A stretch of 5,378 nucleotides of DNA from Candidatus Omnitrophota bacterium (GTDB lineage: Bacteria > Omnitrophota > Gorgyraeia > 2-02-FULL-51-18 > JAGOUK01): positions 1 through 5,378 of the forward strand of contig JAGVCY010000100.1 in assembly GCA_020058965.1 (NCBI GenBank). Direction: 5' to 3'. A program made the translations under genes and the position numbers. Below the pieces are notes generated by a model. That model was not told the DNA's origin, searched no databases, and worked only from the letters and a program-made list of their open reading frames with translations. Below, piece by piece: positions 1 to 5,065 of the stretch. Numbering within the stretch: the first letter of the stretch is position 1; each line of letters begins with the position of its first letter.

Positions 1-1
1 C

Positions 2-472
2 AATGAAATGGGTCGCGAAGGTCGTTTAAAGCGCGCATTTGCCCCTCTCAATGACAAATTTGACTTTTGCATTATCGACTGCCCACCATCACTTGGAATA
101 TTGACAATAAACGCGTTAACCGCTGCGCAGTCAGTACTTATACCAATTCAATGCGAGTATTACGCTCTCGAGGGCCTCAGTCAGCTTGTCAAAACGGTTG
201 ATTTGGTGCGCGATAATCTAAATTTAAACCTTCACATCGAAGGAATTTTGATGACTATGGCCGATGGCCGGACGAAATTGACCGAGCAAGTCATACAGGA
301 AGTTCGGAAGCACTTTGGTGAAAAAGTCTACAATGCAGTAATTCCGAGGTCAGTTAAAATGAGCGAAGCGCCTGGTTTTGGGAAGCCGATTATGCGGTAC
401 GATAAGGACTCAGTTGCATCCAAAAAATACGAAGAATTCACAAAAGAATTTTTAGCAGCACAATATAAGTAG
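2..472 (+). CDS. parA: ParA/Soj chromosome-partitioning ATPase, C-terminal part (5' end outside window)
   Basis: ParA (Soj) is a deviant-Walker ATPase that binds DNA non-specifically as an ATP dimer and, with ParB, moves origin regions apart. Only the last ~156 codons are present. The frame is open from base 2, and the first in-window ATG (base 8) is internal, because the Walker A region is missing. Visible family motifs are the Walker B strand FCIIDCPPSLG, followed by LTINALTAA, the QCEYYALEGLSQL helix, RKHFGEKVYNAVIPRSVKMSEAP and GKPI. These match the usual ParA C-terminal half, where a whole protein is about 250 residues. The stop at 470-472 is followed 29 bases later by parB, the standard parAB arrangement. 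Many chromosomal parAB loci lie near the replication origin, but no origin or parS site is visible here. Family assignment is very secure; only the N-terminus is unseen. Confidence 0.95.
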   Translation, partial: NEMGREGRLKRAFAPLNDKFDFCIIDCPPSLGILTINALTAAQSVLIPIQCEYYALEGLSQLVKTVDLVRDNLNLNLHIEGILMTMADGRTKLTEQVIQEVRKHFGEKVYNAVIPRSVKMSEAPGFGKPIMRYDKDSVASKKYEEFTKEFLAAQYK

Positions 473-501
473 TTGTAAATAAACAAGTTAGGAGCGTTAA
501 T

Positions 502-1341
502 ATGGAAAAAAGTGTGCTTGGCAGAGGTTTGTCGGCTCTGATTCCTGAAAGCGGTGGAGAGAAAGAACGGATACAATCCATCGAGCTAAATCGGCTTGAG
601 GCATCGACCTTTCAGCCACGACTGTATTTTAGTGAAATACGGCTCAAGGAGCTTGCCGACTCTATTAAAGAGAAGGGTGTCATTCAGCCGATACTCGTGA
701 GAGTTAAGGGAACGAAATTTGAAATCATTGCCGGGGAGCGAAGGTTTCGAGCCGCTAAGCTATTGGGGCTCAAAGAGATACCGGCAATTGTAAAGTCGGT
801 TGATGACGCCAATGTCCTGGAGCTTTCCTTAATTGAGAATGTTCAACGCGAAGAGCTCAATCGAATCGAAGAAGCGAGGGCGTTTCGTCGCCTTTCCGAG
901 GACTTCAGCTTAACTCAGGAGCAAATAGCCGGAAAAGTTTCGAAGGACCGTGCCACGATCGCGAATACGTTGCGGCTGTTGGAACTTCCGGCCAAGATAC
1001 AGCAATATCTTGAAGAAAACATGATCACAATGGGTCATGCCAAGAGCTTGCTGATGTTGGCTGATGAGCGGGAACAGGTCCGGCTCTGTGACCGCATCAT
1101 GAAAAAGGGCCTTTCGGTTCGGCAAGCGGAAAATATAGCGAGGACGTCAGGAACAAAAGGCGCTTCTGTAATACGCCGCAAAAAAGATATTCACCTGGCC
1201 GGCGTTGAAGAAAAGCTCCAGCATCGATTTGGAACTCGCGTGCGAATTCTCCAGGGGAAAAAGCGCGGCAAGATCGTGATCGAGTATTTTTCTCAGGAAG
1301 ATTTAAATCGCGTTTTGGGGCTTTTGGACGCGACCGAATAA
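502..1341 (+). CDS. parB: ParB/Spo0J chromosome-partitioning CTPase and parS-binding protein
   Basis: ParB binds parS sites, spreads as a CTP-dependent DNA clamp and stimulates ParA ATPase. The 279 residues are a normal length. In order: an N-terminal LGRGLSALIP segment (6-15), the type that contacts ParA; a ParB/sulfiredoxin-like nucleotide domain with QPR (38-40), GERRFRAA (78-85) and ENVQRE (112-117), the CTP and phosphate contact motifs; a helix-turn-helix around 137-160 (LTQEQIAGKVSKDRATIANT); GHAKSLL (178-184); and a C-terminal dimerisation segment (about 232-279). The start is fixed by AGGAG at 490-494, 7 bases before the ATG, and by the N-terminal motif. It is probably co-transcribed with parA. 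No complete palindromic parS (TGTTTCACGTGAAACA type) was seen in the window. Family assignment is secure. Confidence 0.96.
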   Translation: MEKSVLGRGLSALIPESGGEKERIQSIELNRLEASTFQPRLYFSEIRLKELADSIKEKGVIQPILVRVKGTKFEIIAGERRFRAAKLLGLKEIPAIVKSVDDANVLELSLIENVQREELNRIEEARAFRRLSEDFSLTQEQIAGKVSKDRATIANTLRLLELPAKIQQYLEENMITMGHAKSLLMLADEREQVRLCDRIMKKGLSVRQAENIARTSGTKGASVIRRKKDIHLAGVEEKLQHRFGTRVRILQGKKRGKIVIEYFSQEDLNRVLGLLDATE

Positions 1342-1345
1342 GATA

Positions 1346-1375
1346 TTGAAAAAGTTGACCCAAATCGCTTAGAAT
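1346..1375 (+). promoter_or_regulatory. candidate sigma70-type promoter for ndk-yicC
   Basis: The parB-ndk gap contains TTGAAA (1346-1351) and TAGAAT (1370-1375), 18 bases apart, which is close to the -35/-10 consensus. An overlapping alternative is TTGACC (1355-1360) with TAGGTT (1378-1383) at 17 bases. Either would start transcription about 45-55 bases before ndk. The gap has no obvious hairpin terminator, so read-through from parAB is also possible. The match is by eye only and A/T-rich DNA gives chance matches. Confidence 0.4.
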
Positions 1376-1432
1376 AGTAGGTTATAGATAAATTGGACGC
1401 TAGCATCCCAACCGGGAGGAATAAGGAAGTTT

Positions 1433-1945
1433 ATGTCGACTGATAAAAACGAAGCCACCCTGGTCATCATCAAGCCCGACGGGATAAAAAAATCCCTTAC
1501 CGGGAATATTATTTCGCGTCTTTCCGAAACCAAGCTGCAAATCATCGCGGCGAAGATGACGACGATTTCCCGTGAGCGCGCGGAGGAGCACTATTCGCAT
1601 CTGACCGAGAAACCGTTTTTTGAAGAGCTTGTGAAATACATGATGGGCGCGTATCACACGCGGCGTGTCATGGCGATGGTGTATTACGGACCCAACGCGA
1701 TCTCCAAAATTCGGACGATTTGTGGCGCGACCAATCCCGAAGAAGCAGAGCCGACGACCATCCGCGGCAGCTACGGGCGCATCACGACGCGAGGGGTTTT
1801 TGAAAATGTTATTCACGCGTCCGAATCCGCGAAGGACGCCGAAAAGGAAATCAAGTTGTGGTTCGGTCCGGACGAGATCGCCGAAGTGAAGCTCTATCCG
1901 TCCAAAGAAACAACGGTCAAAACCAAGGTTCATATCTGGGCATAA
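1433..1945 (+). CDS. ndk: nucleoside-diphosphate kinase, long form with active-site-loop insertion
   Basis: NDK transfers the gamma phosphate of a nucleoside triphosphate to nucleoside diphosphates through a phosphohistidine, balancing cytosolic NTP and dNTP pools. Visible motifs are the first strand with KPDG (14-17), Y54 and F62/F63, R94, TIRG (109-112) and NVIHASES (125-132), where H128 is the expected catalytic histidine. At 170 residues it is longer than the usual ~140-150. In E. coli-type enzymes the conserved Arg and the catalytic His are 13 residues apart; here (R111 to H128) they are 17 apart, so the loop carries about 4 extra residues (SYGRITTRG). A C-terminal extension (about 150-170) also adds length. 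The start has AAGGA at 1423-1427, 5 bases upstream. Catalytic residues look intact, so an active enzyme is expected. It follows parB by 91 bases and precedes yicC by 23. Confidence 0.95.
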   Translation: MSTDKNEATLVIIKPDGIKKSLTGNIISRLSETKLQIIAAKMTTISRERAEEHYSHLTEKPFFEELVKYMMGAYHTRRVMAMVYYGPNAISKIRTICGATNPEEAEPTTIRGSYGRITTRGVFENVIHASESAKDAEKEIKLWFGPDEIAEVKLYPSKETTVKTKVHIWA

Positions 1946-1960
1946 TCGCAAAGACCACGG

Positions 1961-1967
1961 TAAGGAG
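1961..1967 (+). promoter_or_regulatory. Shine-Dalgarno-like sequence placed 1 base from the yicC ATG
   Basis: TAAGGAG at 1961-1967 is a good anti-16S match but leaves only one base (C) before the ATG at 1969, too close for a normal ribosome-binding site. The same bases would encode V-R-S, the residues that precede the second Met in family members such as E. coli YicC, which begins M-I-R-S-M-T. So the stretch may simply be ancestral coding sequence, with initiation depending on reinitiation after the ndk stop at 1943-1945. Confidence 0.4.
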
Positions 1968-1968
1968 C

Positions 1969-2841
1969 ATGACCGGATTCGGCAGCGCCGAATTCGAAAT
2001 CCCCGCCGGGGCCGTTCACATCGAGATCAAGTCCACCAATCATCGGTACTTTGAATTTTCGTCCCGCTTGCCGCACGCGCTTTTGTTCCACGAAGAGGAC
2101 ATCCGCCGCATCACACAAAAAGCGGTCACACGCGGCAAAGTCCACGTCACCATCGCCGCGCCCGATCAGCTTGTGCGACGCGGCCGGCTCATGGTGGATG
2201 AGGAGTTGGCGAAGGAGTATCACAAAGTTTTTACGCGGTTGAATCACGCGCTGGGACTTGAAGAAAAAATCACGCTCCGCGATATCGCGCGGATGCCAGA
2301 TGTGATCACCTCAACCGCGAAGTCGCAGGACCGGCATCGCGCTTGGAACGATCTGGCCCTCGCGCTCAAAAAATCAATCGAACGTTTGAACGCATCGAGA
2401 GAGGCGGAGGGGCGCCGCCTGGCGAAGGACTTGATAGCGCGGCTGCGGATGATCGAGCTGGCCGTCAAAAGGATCAAGCAACGCTCCGGGGAAGCGACGG
2501 AACTTTTTCGTCAACGCGCACAAAAAAAATGGTCGGTGGAAAAATCCGTTGAGGGCACGAGAGATCGACAGGACCGCCTGCAGCAGGATGTTGCGAGCTA
2601 TGCCAAAAATACGGATGTGACCGAAGAACTTGTGCGATTAGCCAGCCACATAACGGCATTTCGTCAGACGCTCAAGGATGGCGGCGAGGTGGGACGCAAA
2701 ATCGATTTTATCGCCCAGGAGATGGTGCGGGAGGCCAACACCACCGGGTCGAAGTGCAACGACTCGAGCATCGCGGCGGCCGTCATCGAGATCAAGACCG
2801 AGCTCGAAAAAATCCGCGAACAGTCGCAAAATTTGGAGTAA
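1969..2841 (+). CDS. yicC: YicC/YloC family (DUF1732) protein, probable endoribonuclease
   Basis: This family is widespread and usually sits next to gmk; the E. coli member has been reported to be an endoribonuclease, so an RNA-processing role is inferred. From ATG 1969 the protein has 290 residues, matching the family's ~290. Markers are MTGFG at the N-terminus, the IEIKSTNHRYFE segment (18-29), RGKVHV (55-60), SREAEGRRLAKDL (143-155), YAKNTDVTEELVRLASHI (211-228) and the C-terminal GRKIDFIAQEMVREANT and SKCNDSSI region (242-268). The frame is open further upstream, overlapping ndk from 1858, but that extension does not resemble the family. The only ATG at the right place is 1969, which corresponds to the second Met of relatives; the codon aligned to their first Met is ACG (1957-1959). 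The stop is 21 bases before gmk. Family assignment is strong; the exact start is uncertain by a few residues. Confidence 0.93.
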   Translation: MTGFGSAEFEIPAGAVHIEIKSTNHRYFEFSSRLPHALLFHEEDIRRITQKAVTRGKVHVTIAAPDQLVRRGRLMVDEELAKEYHKVFTRLNHALGLEEKITLRDIARMPDVITSTAKSQDRHRAWNDLALALKKSIERLNASREAEGRRLAKDLIARLRMIELAVKRIKQRSGEATELFRQRAQKKWSVEKSVEGTRDRQDRLQQDVASYAKNTDVTEELVRLASHITAFRQTLKDGGEVGRKIDFIAQEMVREANTTGSKCNDSSIAAAVIEIKTELEKIREQSQNLE

Positions 2842-2855
2842 CCATGCTAAAGGCG

Positions 2856-2867
2856 CCCCGCAATGAC
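2856..2867 (+). repeat. 12-base match to the end of the 101-base palindromic element, spanning the gmk start
   Basis: CCCCGCAATGAC at 2856-2867 is identical to 3530-3541, the right end of the element at 3442-3542. In both places its internal ATG is the start codon of the following gene (gmk here, coaC there), so both proteins begin M-T-R. No left arm of the element is visible upstream, so this is either a solo end or remnant, or chance. Confidence 0.4.
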
Positions 2868-3540
2868 TAGGTTGGGGAATGTGTTTGTGATTTCGGCGCC
2901 GTCGGGCGGCGGGAAGACCACGCTGGCCGGGCAGATATTGAACGCGATGCCGGATGTGGAGCGGTCCGTTTCGATGACGACGCGGCCGCCGCGCGAGGGC
3001 GAGCGGGACGGACGCGATTACTTTTTTGTCAGCGAAAAAGCGTTTGAGGCGGTGCGGAAGAAAAAAGGGTTTTTGGAACACGCCAGGGTTTTTGGGCAGT
3101 CGTACGGAACGCCGAACGCTTTTGTCGACACGCAGCGGCGGCGCGGCAAGGATATTTTGCTTCTCATCGATGTTCAGGGAGCGCGGCAGGTGCAAAAGAA
3201 TTTGAAAGACGCAATCCGGGTTTTTGTCATGCCGCCTTCGATGGAAGAATTGCGCCGGCGTCTCGAGAATCGTTCCACCGACGCGCCCGAAGAAATTCAG
3301 CGGCGCCTCAAGATCGCCAAGCGCGAAATGCGTGAAGCGGGCCAATTTGATTATGTGGTCGTCAATCTAGATCTGGCCAAAGCCGTGGACGAGCTCCGCG
3401 CGATCATCATCGCCGAGCGGCTTAAGGTGACGACGTCCCGCCGTCATCGCGAGGCCGCCGCAGGCGGCCGTGGCGATCTCCAAGAGTACCGATCCTCTGT
3501 AAGATTGCTTCGTCGGCGCGGAGGAGCCTCCCCGCAATGA
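2863..3540 (+). CDS. gmk: guanylate kinase with repeat-encoded C-terminal tail
   Basis: Guanylate kinase makes GDP from GMP and ATP in the cytosol. The P-loop is SAPSGGGKTT (11-20). GMP-binding residues are in SMTTRPPREGE (37-47), RDYFF (51-55), FLEHARVFGQSYGTP (70-84) and DVQGARQV (103-110). The lid is around RRRLENRSTDAPEE (131-144), and the last strand is DYVVVN (163-168). The core ends near residue 190 (ELRAIIIAERLKV), as in normal ~190-210-residue enzymes. Residues 194-225 are translated from the palindromic element at 3442-3542 and are Arg/Gly-rich with no family counterpart. The ATG at 2863 fits the family start; TAAAGG at 2847-2852 is a weak, distant ribosome-binding site. It follows yicC by 21 bases, the common pairing, and its TGA overlaps the coaC start as ATGA (3537-3540), implying translational coupling. 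The core looks fully functional. Confidence 0.95.
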   Translation: MTRLGNVFVISAPSGGGKTTLAGQILNAMPDVERSVSMTTRPPREGERDGRDYFFVSEKAFEAVRKKKGFLEHARVFGQSYGTPNAFVDTQRRRGKDILLLIDVQGARQVQKNLKDAIRVFVMPPSMEELRRRLENRSTDAPEEIQRRLKIAKREMREAGQFDYVVVNLDLAKAVDELRAIIIAERLKVTTSRRHREAAAGGRGDLQEYRSSVRLLRRRGGASPQ

Positions 3541-3542
3541 CG
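3442..3542 (+). repeat. 101-base palindromic interspersed element (CGTCAT...ATGACG type) at the gmk/coaC junction
   Basis: The left end CGTCATCGCGAGG and right end CCCCGCAATGACG are near-complementary termini. Inside are a perfect hairpin GGCCGCC-GCA-GGCGGCC (3453-3469), a partly pairing inner arm (GCGATCT near 3474 with AGATTGC near 3502-3508), and a second hairpin GGAGG-AG-CCTCC (3520-3531). The layout matches the short repeat 'GTCATTGCGAG ... GCAATCTC ... GAGATTGC ... CTCGCAATGAC' that I recall as scattered through many unrelated bacterial genomes; that identification is from memory, not a search. It is translated as the end of gmk and contains the ribosome-binding-like stretch and start codon of coaC. 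Confidence 0.8.
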
Positions 3543-4106
3543 CGCAATTCCAAATTCACTATCGTTCTCGGTATTACGGGCTCCATTTCCGCGTACCGCG
3601 CATGCGACCTGATCCTCGATCTAAAGGAAAGCGGCGTGCGCGTGCTTCCCGTTTTGACGCGCGACGCGCAGCACTTCGTAACTCCGCTCGCGATCCAATC
3701 GCTTGCGGGCGAAGCGGCGCAGACCGATCTCATGCGGGTTGATGGAAATTTGAAGCCCATTCACATCGAGCTGGCGCGGCAAGCCGACTTGATCGTGGTG
3801 TGCCCGGCGTCGGCGGATATTTTGGCGCGGATGCGAATGGGGCTCACGGATGATCTGTTGAGCTGCACCCTGCTCGCGGCGCAATCGCCCGTGATCGTTG
3901 TGCCCGCGATGAATGACAAAATGTACGAACATCCCGCCACGCAAGAAAATCTCAAGGTGCTGCGCGACCGCGGCGTGCGCGTGATCGACCCGATCGAAGG
4001 AAAGCTGGTATGTTCCGACCACGCGATGGGGCACATTCAAGCGAACGATGTGATCCTCAAAGAAATTCTGCGGATTCTGTCCGAACGCCCCGCCCGAACT
4101 CAGTGA
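3537..4106 (+). CDS. coaC: phosphopantothenoylcysteine decarboxylase (CoaC half of a split CoaBC)
   Basis: This flavoprotein decarboxylates 4'-phospho-N-pantothenoylcysteine to 4'-phosphopantetheine in coenzyme A synthesis. The 189 residues match the N-terminal half of fused CoaBC. Visible are the FMN-binding GITGSISAYRA (12-22), the active-site His in IHIELARQAD (H76), PASADILARMRMGLTDDLLS (90-109), PAMNDKM (123-129, the PxMNxxMW-type motif) and the substrate-clamp Cys in GKLVCSDHAMGH (C159). That clamp usually reads GxLACGxxGxGR, so only the Cys and some Gly are kept. The ATG lies in the repeat at 3442-3542 and overlaps the gmk stop; no other start codon lies between it and the core. GGAGGAG at 3520-3526 is a possible, rather distant ribosome-binding site. 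The next gene carries the synthetase half, in the same order as domains of fused CoaBC. Other flavin decarboxylases of this superfamily are possible but less likely given context. Confidence 0.9.
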   Translation: MTRNSKFTIVLGITGSISAYRACDLILDLKESGVRVLPVLTRDAQHFVTPLAIQSLAGEAAQTDLMRVDGNLKPIHIELARQADLIVVCPASADILARMRMGLTDDLLSCTLLAAQSPVIVVPAMNDKMYEHPATQENLKVLRDRGVRVIDPIEGKLVCSDHAMGHIQANDVILKEILRILSERPARTQ

Positions 4107-4117
4107 GTTATCTCACG

Positions 4118-4222
4118 CAGTCTGCTCAAAAAGTGTCAGTTGCGAGGCGCGAGGAGCGAAGCATACTCTTCGCGTATGTGAGCGACGAGCAACGACGCAA
4201 ATGACGCTTTTTCAGCAGACTG
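4118..4222 (+). repeat. 105-base hairpin repeat, copy 1, at the coaC/coaB junction
   Basis: The termini are CAGTCTGCTCAAAAA (left) and TTTTTCAGCAGACTG (right), complementary over 15 bases except one C-C opposition. The stem continues with GTGTCA pairing TGACGC, then TTGCG with CGCAA. The tip is CATAC-TCTTCGC-GTATG (4162-4178). A second copy lies at 4952-5058 in the same orientation. No protein-coding content is evident, but the coaB ATG (4201) falls inside its right arm. It behaves like a small non-autonomous (MITE- or REP-like) palindromic element; the class is inferred. Confidence 0.9.
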
Positions 4223-4893
4223 CCAAGCTTCGAGTGCTCGTGACCTGCGGCCCGACACGCGAGCCGCTGGACCCGGTTCGATTTATTTCAAATCGCTCCA
4301 CCGGAATACTCGGGATCGAACTGGCAAGGGCTTTTGCCGCGCGCGGGCATCAGGTCGTGCTGGCCGCGGGACCGATCGAGCTTCCGGCAACCCTGGGGCC
4401 AAGGGTGCGCGTCGAAAGATTCGAGACCGCCCGGGAGCTTCACCGACTTTGTCTAAAAAGCTTTTTTCAGTACGACGCGGTGTGCATGACCGCGGCGGTC
4501 GCCGACTTCCGACCCGCAGTGACAACCAAAAACAAAATTCATCGCGGCAGCGGGGCGCTTACGATACGGCTGGTCCCGAACCAAGATATTCTTGCGGATC
4601 TCGGGAGAAGGAAAAGAGCTGGGCAGGTGCTGATCGGGTTCTCGGTTGAATCCGAGGGCATTCAGCAGAATTCAAGAGCGAAGTTAGTCAAAAAAAATCT
4701 GGATTTACTTGCGGCGCAGGAAGTTGGAGCGCGGAAGCAGCCATTTGGTGGAGTTCTTATGAATTTGGCGCTGTTTAGCGGTGGCACCAAGCCGGAGCGC
4801 TTCAAGAGGATCGCGAAAAAGGCTTTTGCAGAGATTTTGGCGCGGAAGGCCGAAGGCATCCTATATAGGAAGCGAGCCGCCATCGGAGTATGA
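4201..4893 (+). CDS. coaB: phosphopantothenate-cysteine ligase (CoaB half of a split CoaBC)
   Basis: CoaB joins cysteine to 4'-phosphopantothenate using CTP in bacterial enzymes, the step before CoaC. The core begins at residue 10: LRVLVTCGPTREPLDPVRFISNRSTG (10-35), the nucleotide-binding start of the domain, then AAVADF (98-103), NKIHR (111-115), LVPNQDIL (124-131), GFSVE (146-150) and KNLDLLAAQEVG (165-176). The 230 residues match the C-terminal half of fused CoaBC. Two deviations: the usual KxKK lysine motif reads KIHR, and SSGKMG reads STGILG. Residues 1-7 (MTLFQQT) are encoded by the hairpin repeat at 4118-4222. There is no clear ribosome-binding site before ATG 4201; the alternative GTG at 4234 would clip the first strand. 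The gap from coaC is 94 bases. Whether it is expressed separately or by a frameshift fusion is open. Confidence 0.88.
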   Translation: MTLFQQTAKLRVLVTCGPTREPLDPVRFISNRSTGILGIELARAFAARGHQVVLAAGPIELPATLGPRVRVERFETARELHRLCLKSFFQYDAVCMTAAVADFRPAVTTKNKIHRGSGALTIRLVPNQDILADLGRRKRAGQVLIGFSVESEGIQQNSRAKLVKKNLDLLAAQEVGARKQPFGGVLMNLALFSGGTKPERFKRIAKKAFAEILARKAEGILYRKRAAIGV

Positions 4894-4904
4894 CGGGGTT
4901 CAGA

Positions 4905-4933
4905 TTGACCCACTTAGGGCCATCTGTTACATT
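4905..4933 (+). promoter_or_regulatory. candidate extended -10 promoter for the tRNA cluster
   Basis: TTGACC (4905-4910), a 17-base spacer and TACATT (4928-4933) preceded by TG at 4925-4926 give a near-consensus promoter with an extended -10. It begins 12 bases after the coaB stop. Transcription would start near 4940 and run through the hairpin repeat at 4952-5058 into tRNA-Cys at 5066. Eye-matched only, but position, spacing and extension agree. Confidence 0.55.
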
Positions 4934-4943
4934 GTCCCTCTTT

Positions 4944-4957
4944 AGACTGCACAGTCT
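4944..4957. repeat. short inverted repeat abutting hairpin copy 2
   Basis: AGACTG (4944-4949), CA, CAGTCT (4952-4957) is a perfect 6-base inverted repeat. AGACTG is also the last six bases of the hairpin element, so this looks like the tail of another copy joined head-on to copy 2, or a target-site preference for such a hexamer. Confidence 0.45.
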
Positions 4958-5058
4958 GCTCAAAAAACCTCGGATGCGAGGCGCGACGGTGCGAAGCATA
5001 CTCTTCATGTATGTGAGTGCCGTCGTAACGAAGCAGGCGAGGTTTTTTCAGCAGACTG
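4952..5058 (+). repeat. 107-base hairpin repeat, copy 2, in the tRNA leader
   Basis: Same family and orientation as the copy at 4118-4222: identical 15-base left and right ends, identical core blocks TGCGAGGCGCGA, GCGAAGCATACTCTTC and GTATGTGAG, and tip CATAC-TCTTCAT-GTATG (4997-5013). The arm next to the ends reads ACCTCG pairing CGAGGT, where copy 1 has GTGTCA and TGACGC. It is two bases longer than copy 1. An added inner pairing (CGACGGTGC with GTGCCGTCG, allowing G-U) is seen only here. It ends 7 bases before tRNA-Cys. Confidence 0.9.
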
Positions 5059-5065
5059 TATTTAC

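Noticed and set aside
1342..1432. Rho-independent terminator after parB
   Set aside because: No stable hairpin followed by a T run is visible.
1858..1968. Upstream extension of the yicC frame overlapping ndk
   Set aside because: The extra residues do not resemble the YicC N-terminus, and the overlap is explained by the ndk coding sequence.
2844..2870. Eight-codon reading frame (ATG 2844 to TAG 2868) between yicC and gmk, overlapping the gmk start
   Set aside because: Too short, no ribosome-binding site of its own, and overlapping out of frame; it could be a chance upstream frame.
3422..4040. Long reverse-strand frames opposite gmk and coaC
   Set aside because: Shadow frames from GC-rich codon bias; the + strand proteins have full family motifs.
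4103..4116. GTGAG-TTAT-CTCAC inverted repeat just after the coaC stop as a terminator
   Set aside because: Only five pairs with no following T run.
4118..5058. The two 105-107-base repeats as a CRISPR array
   Set aside because: Only two copies ~830 bases apart, far longer than CRISPR repeats, with a gene between them and no regular spacers.
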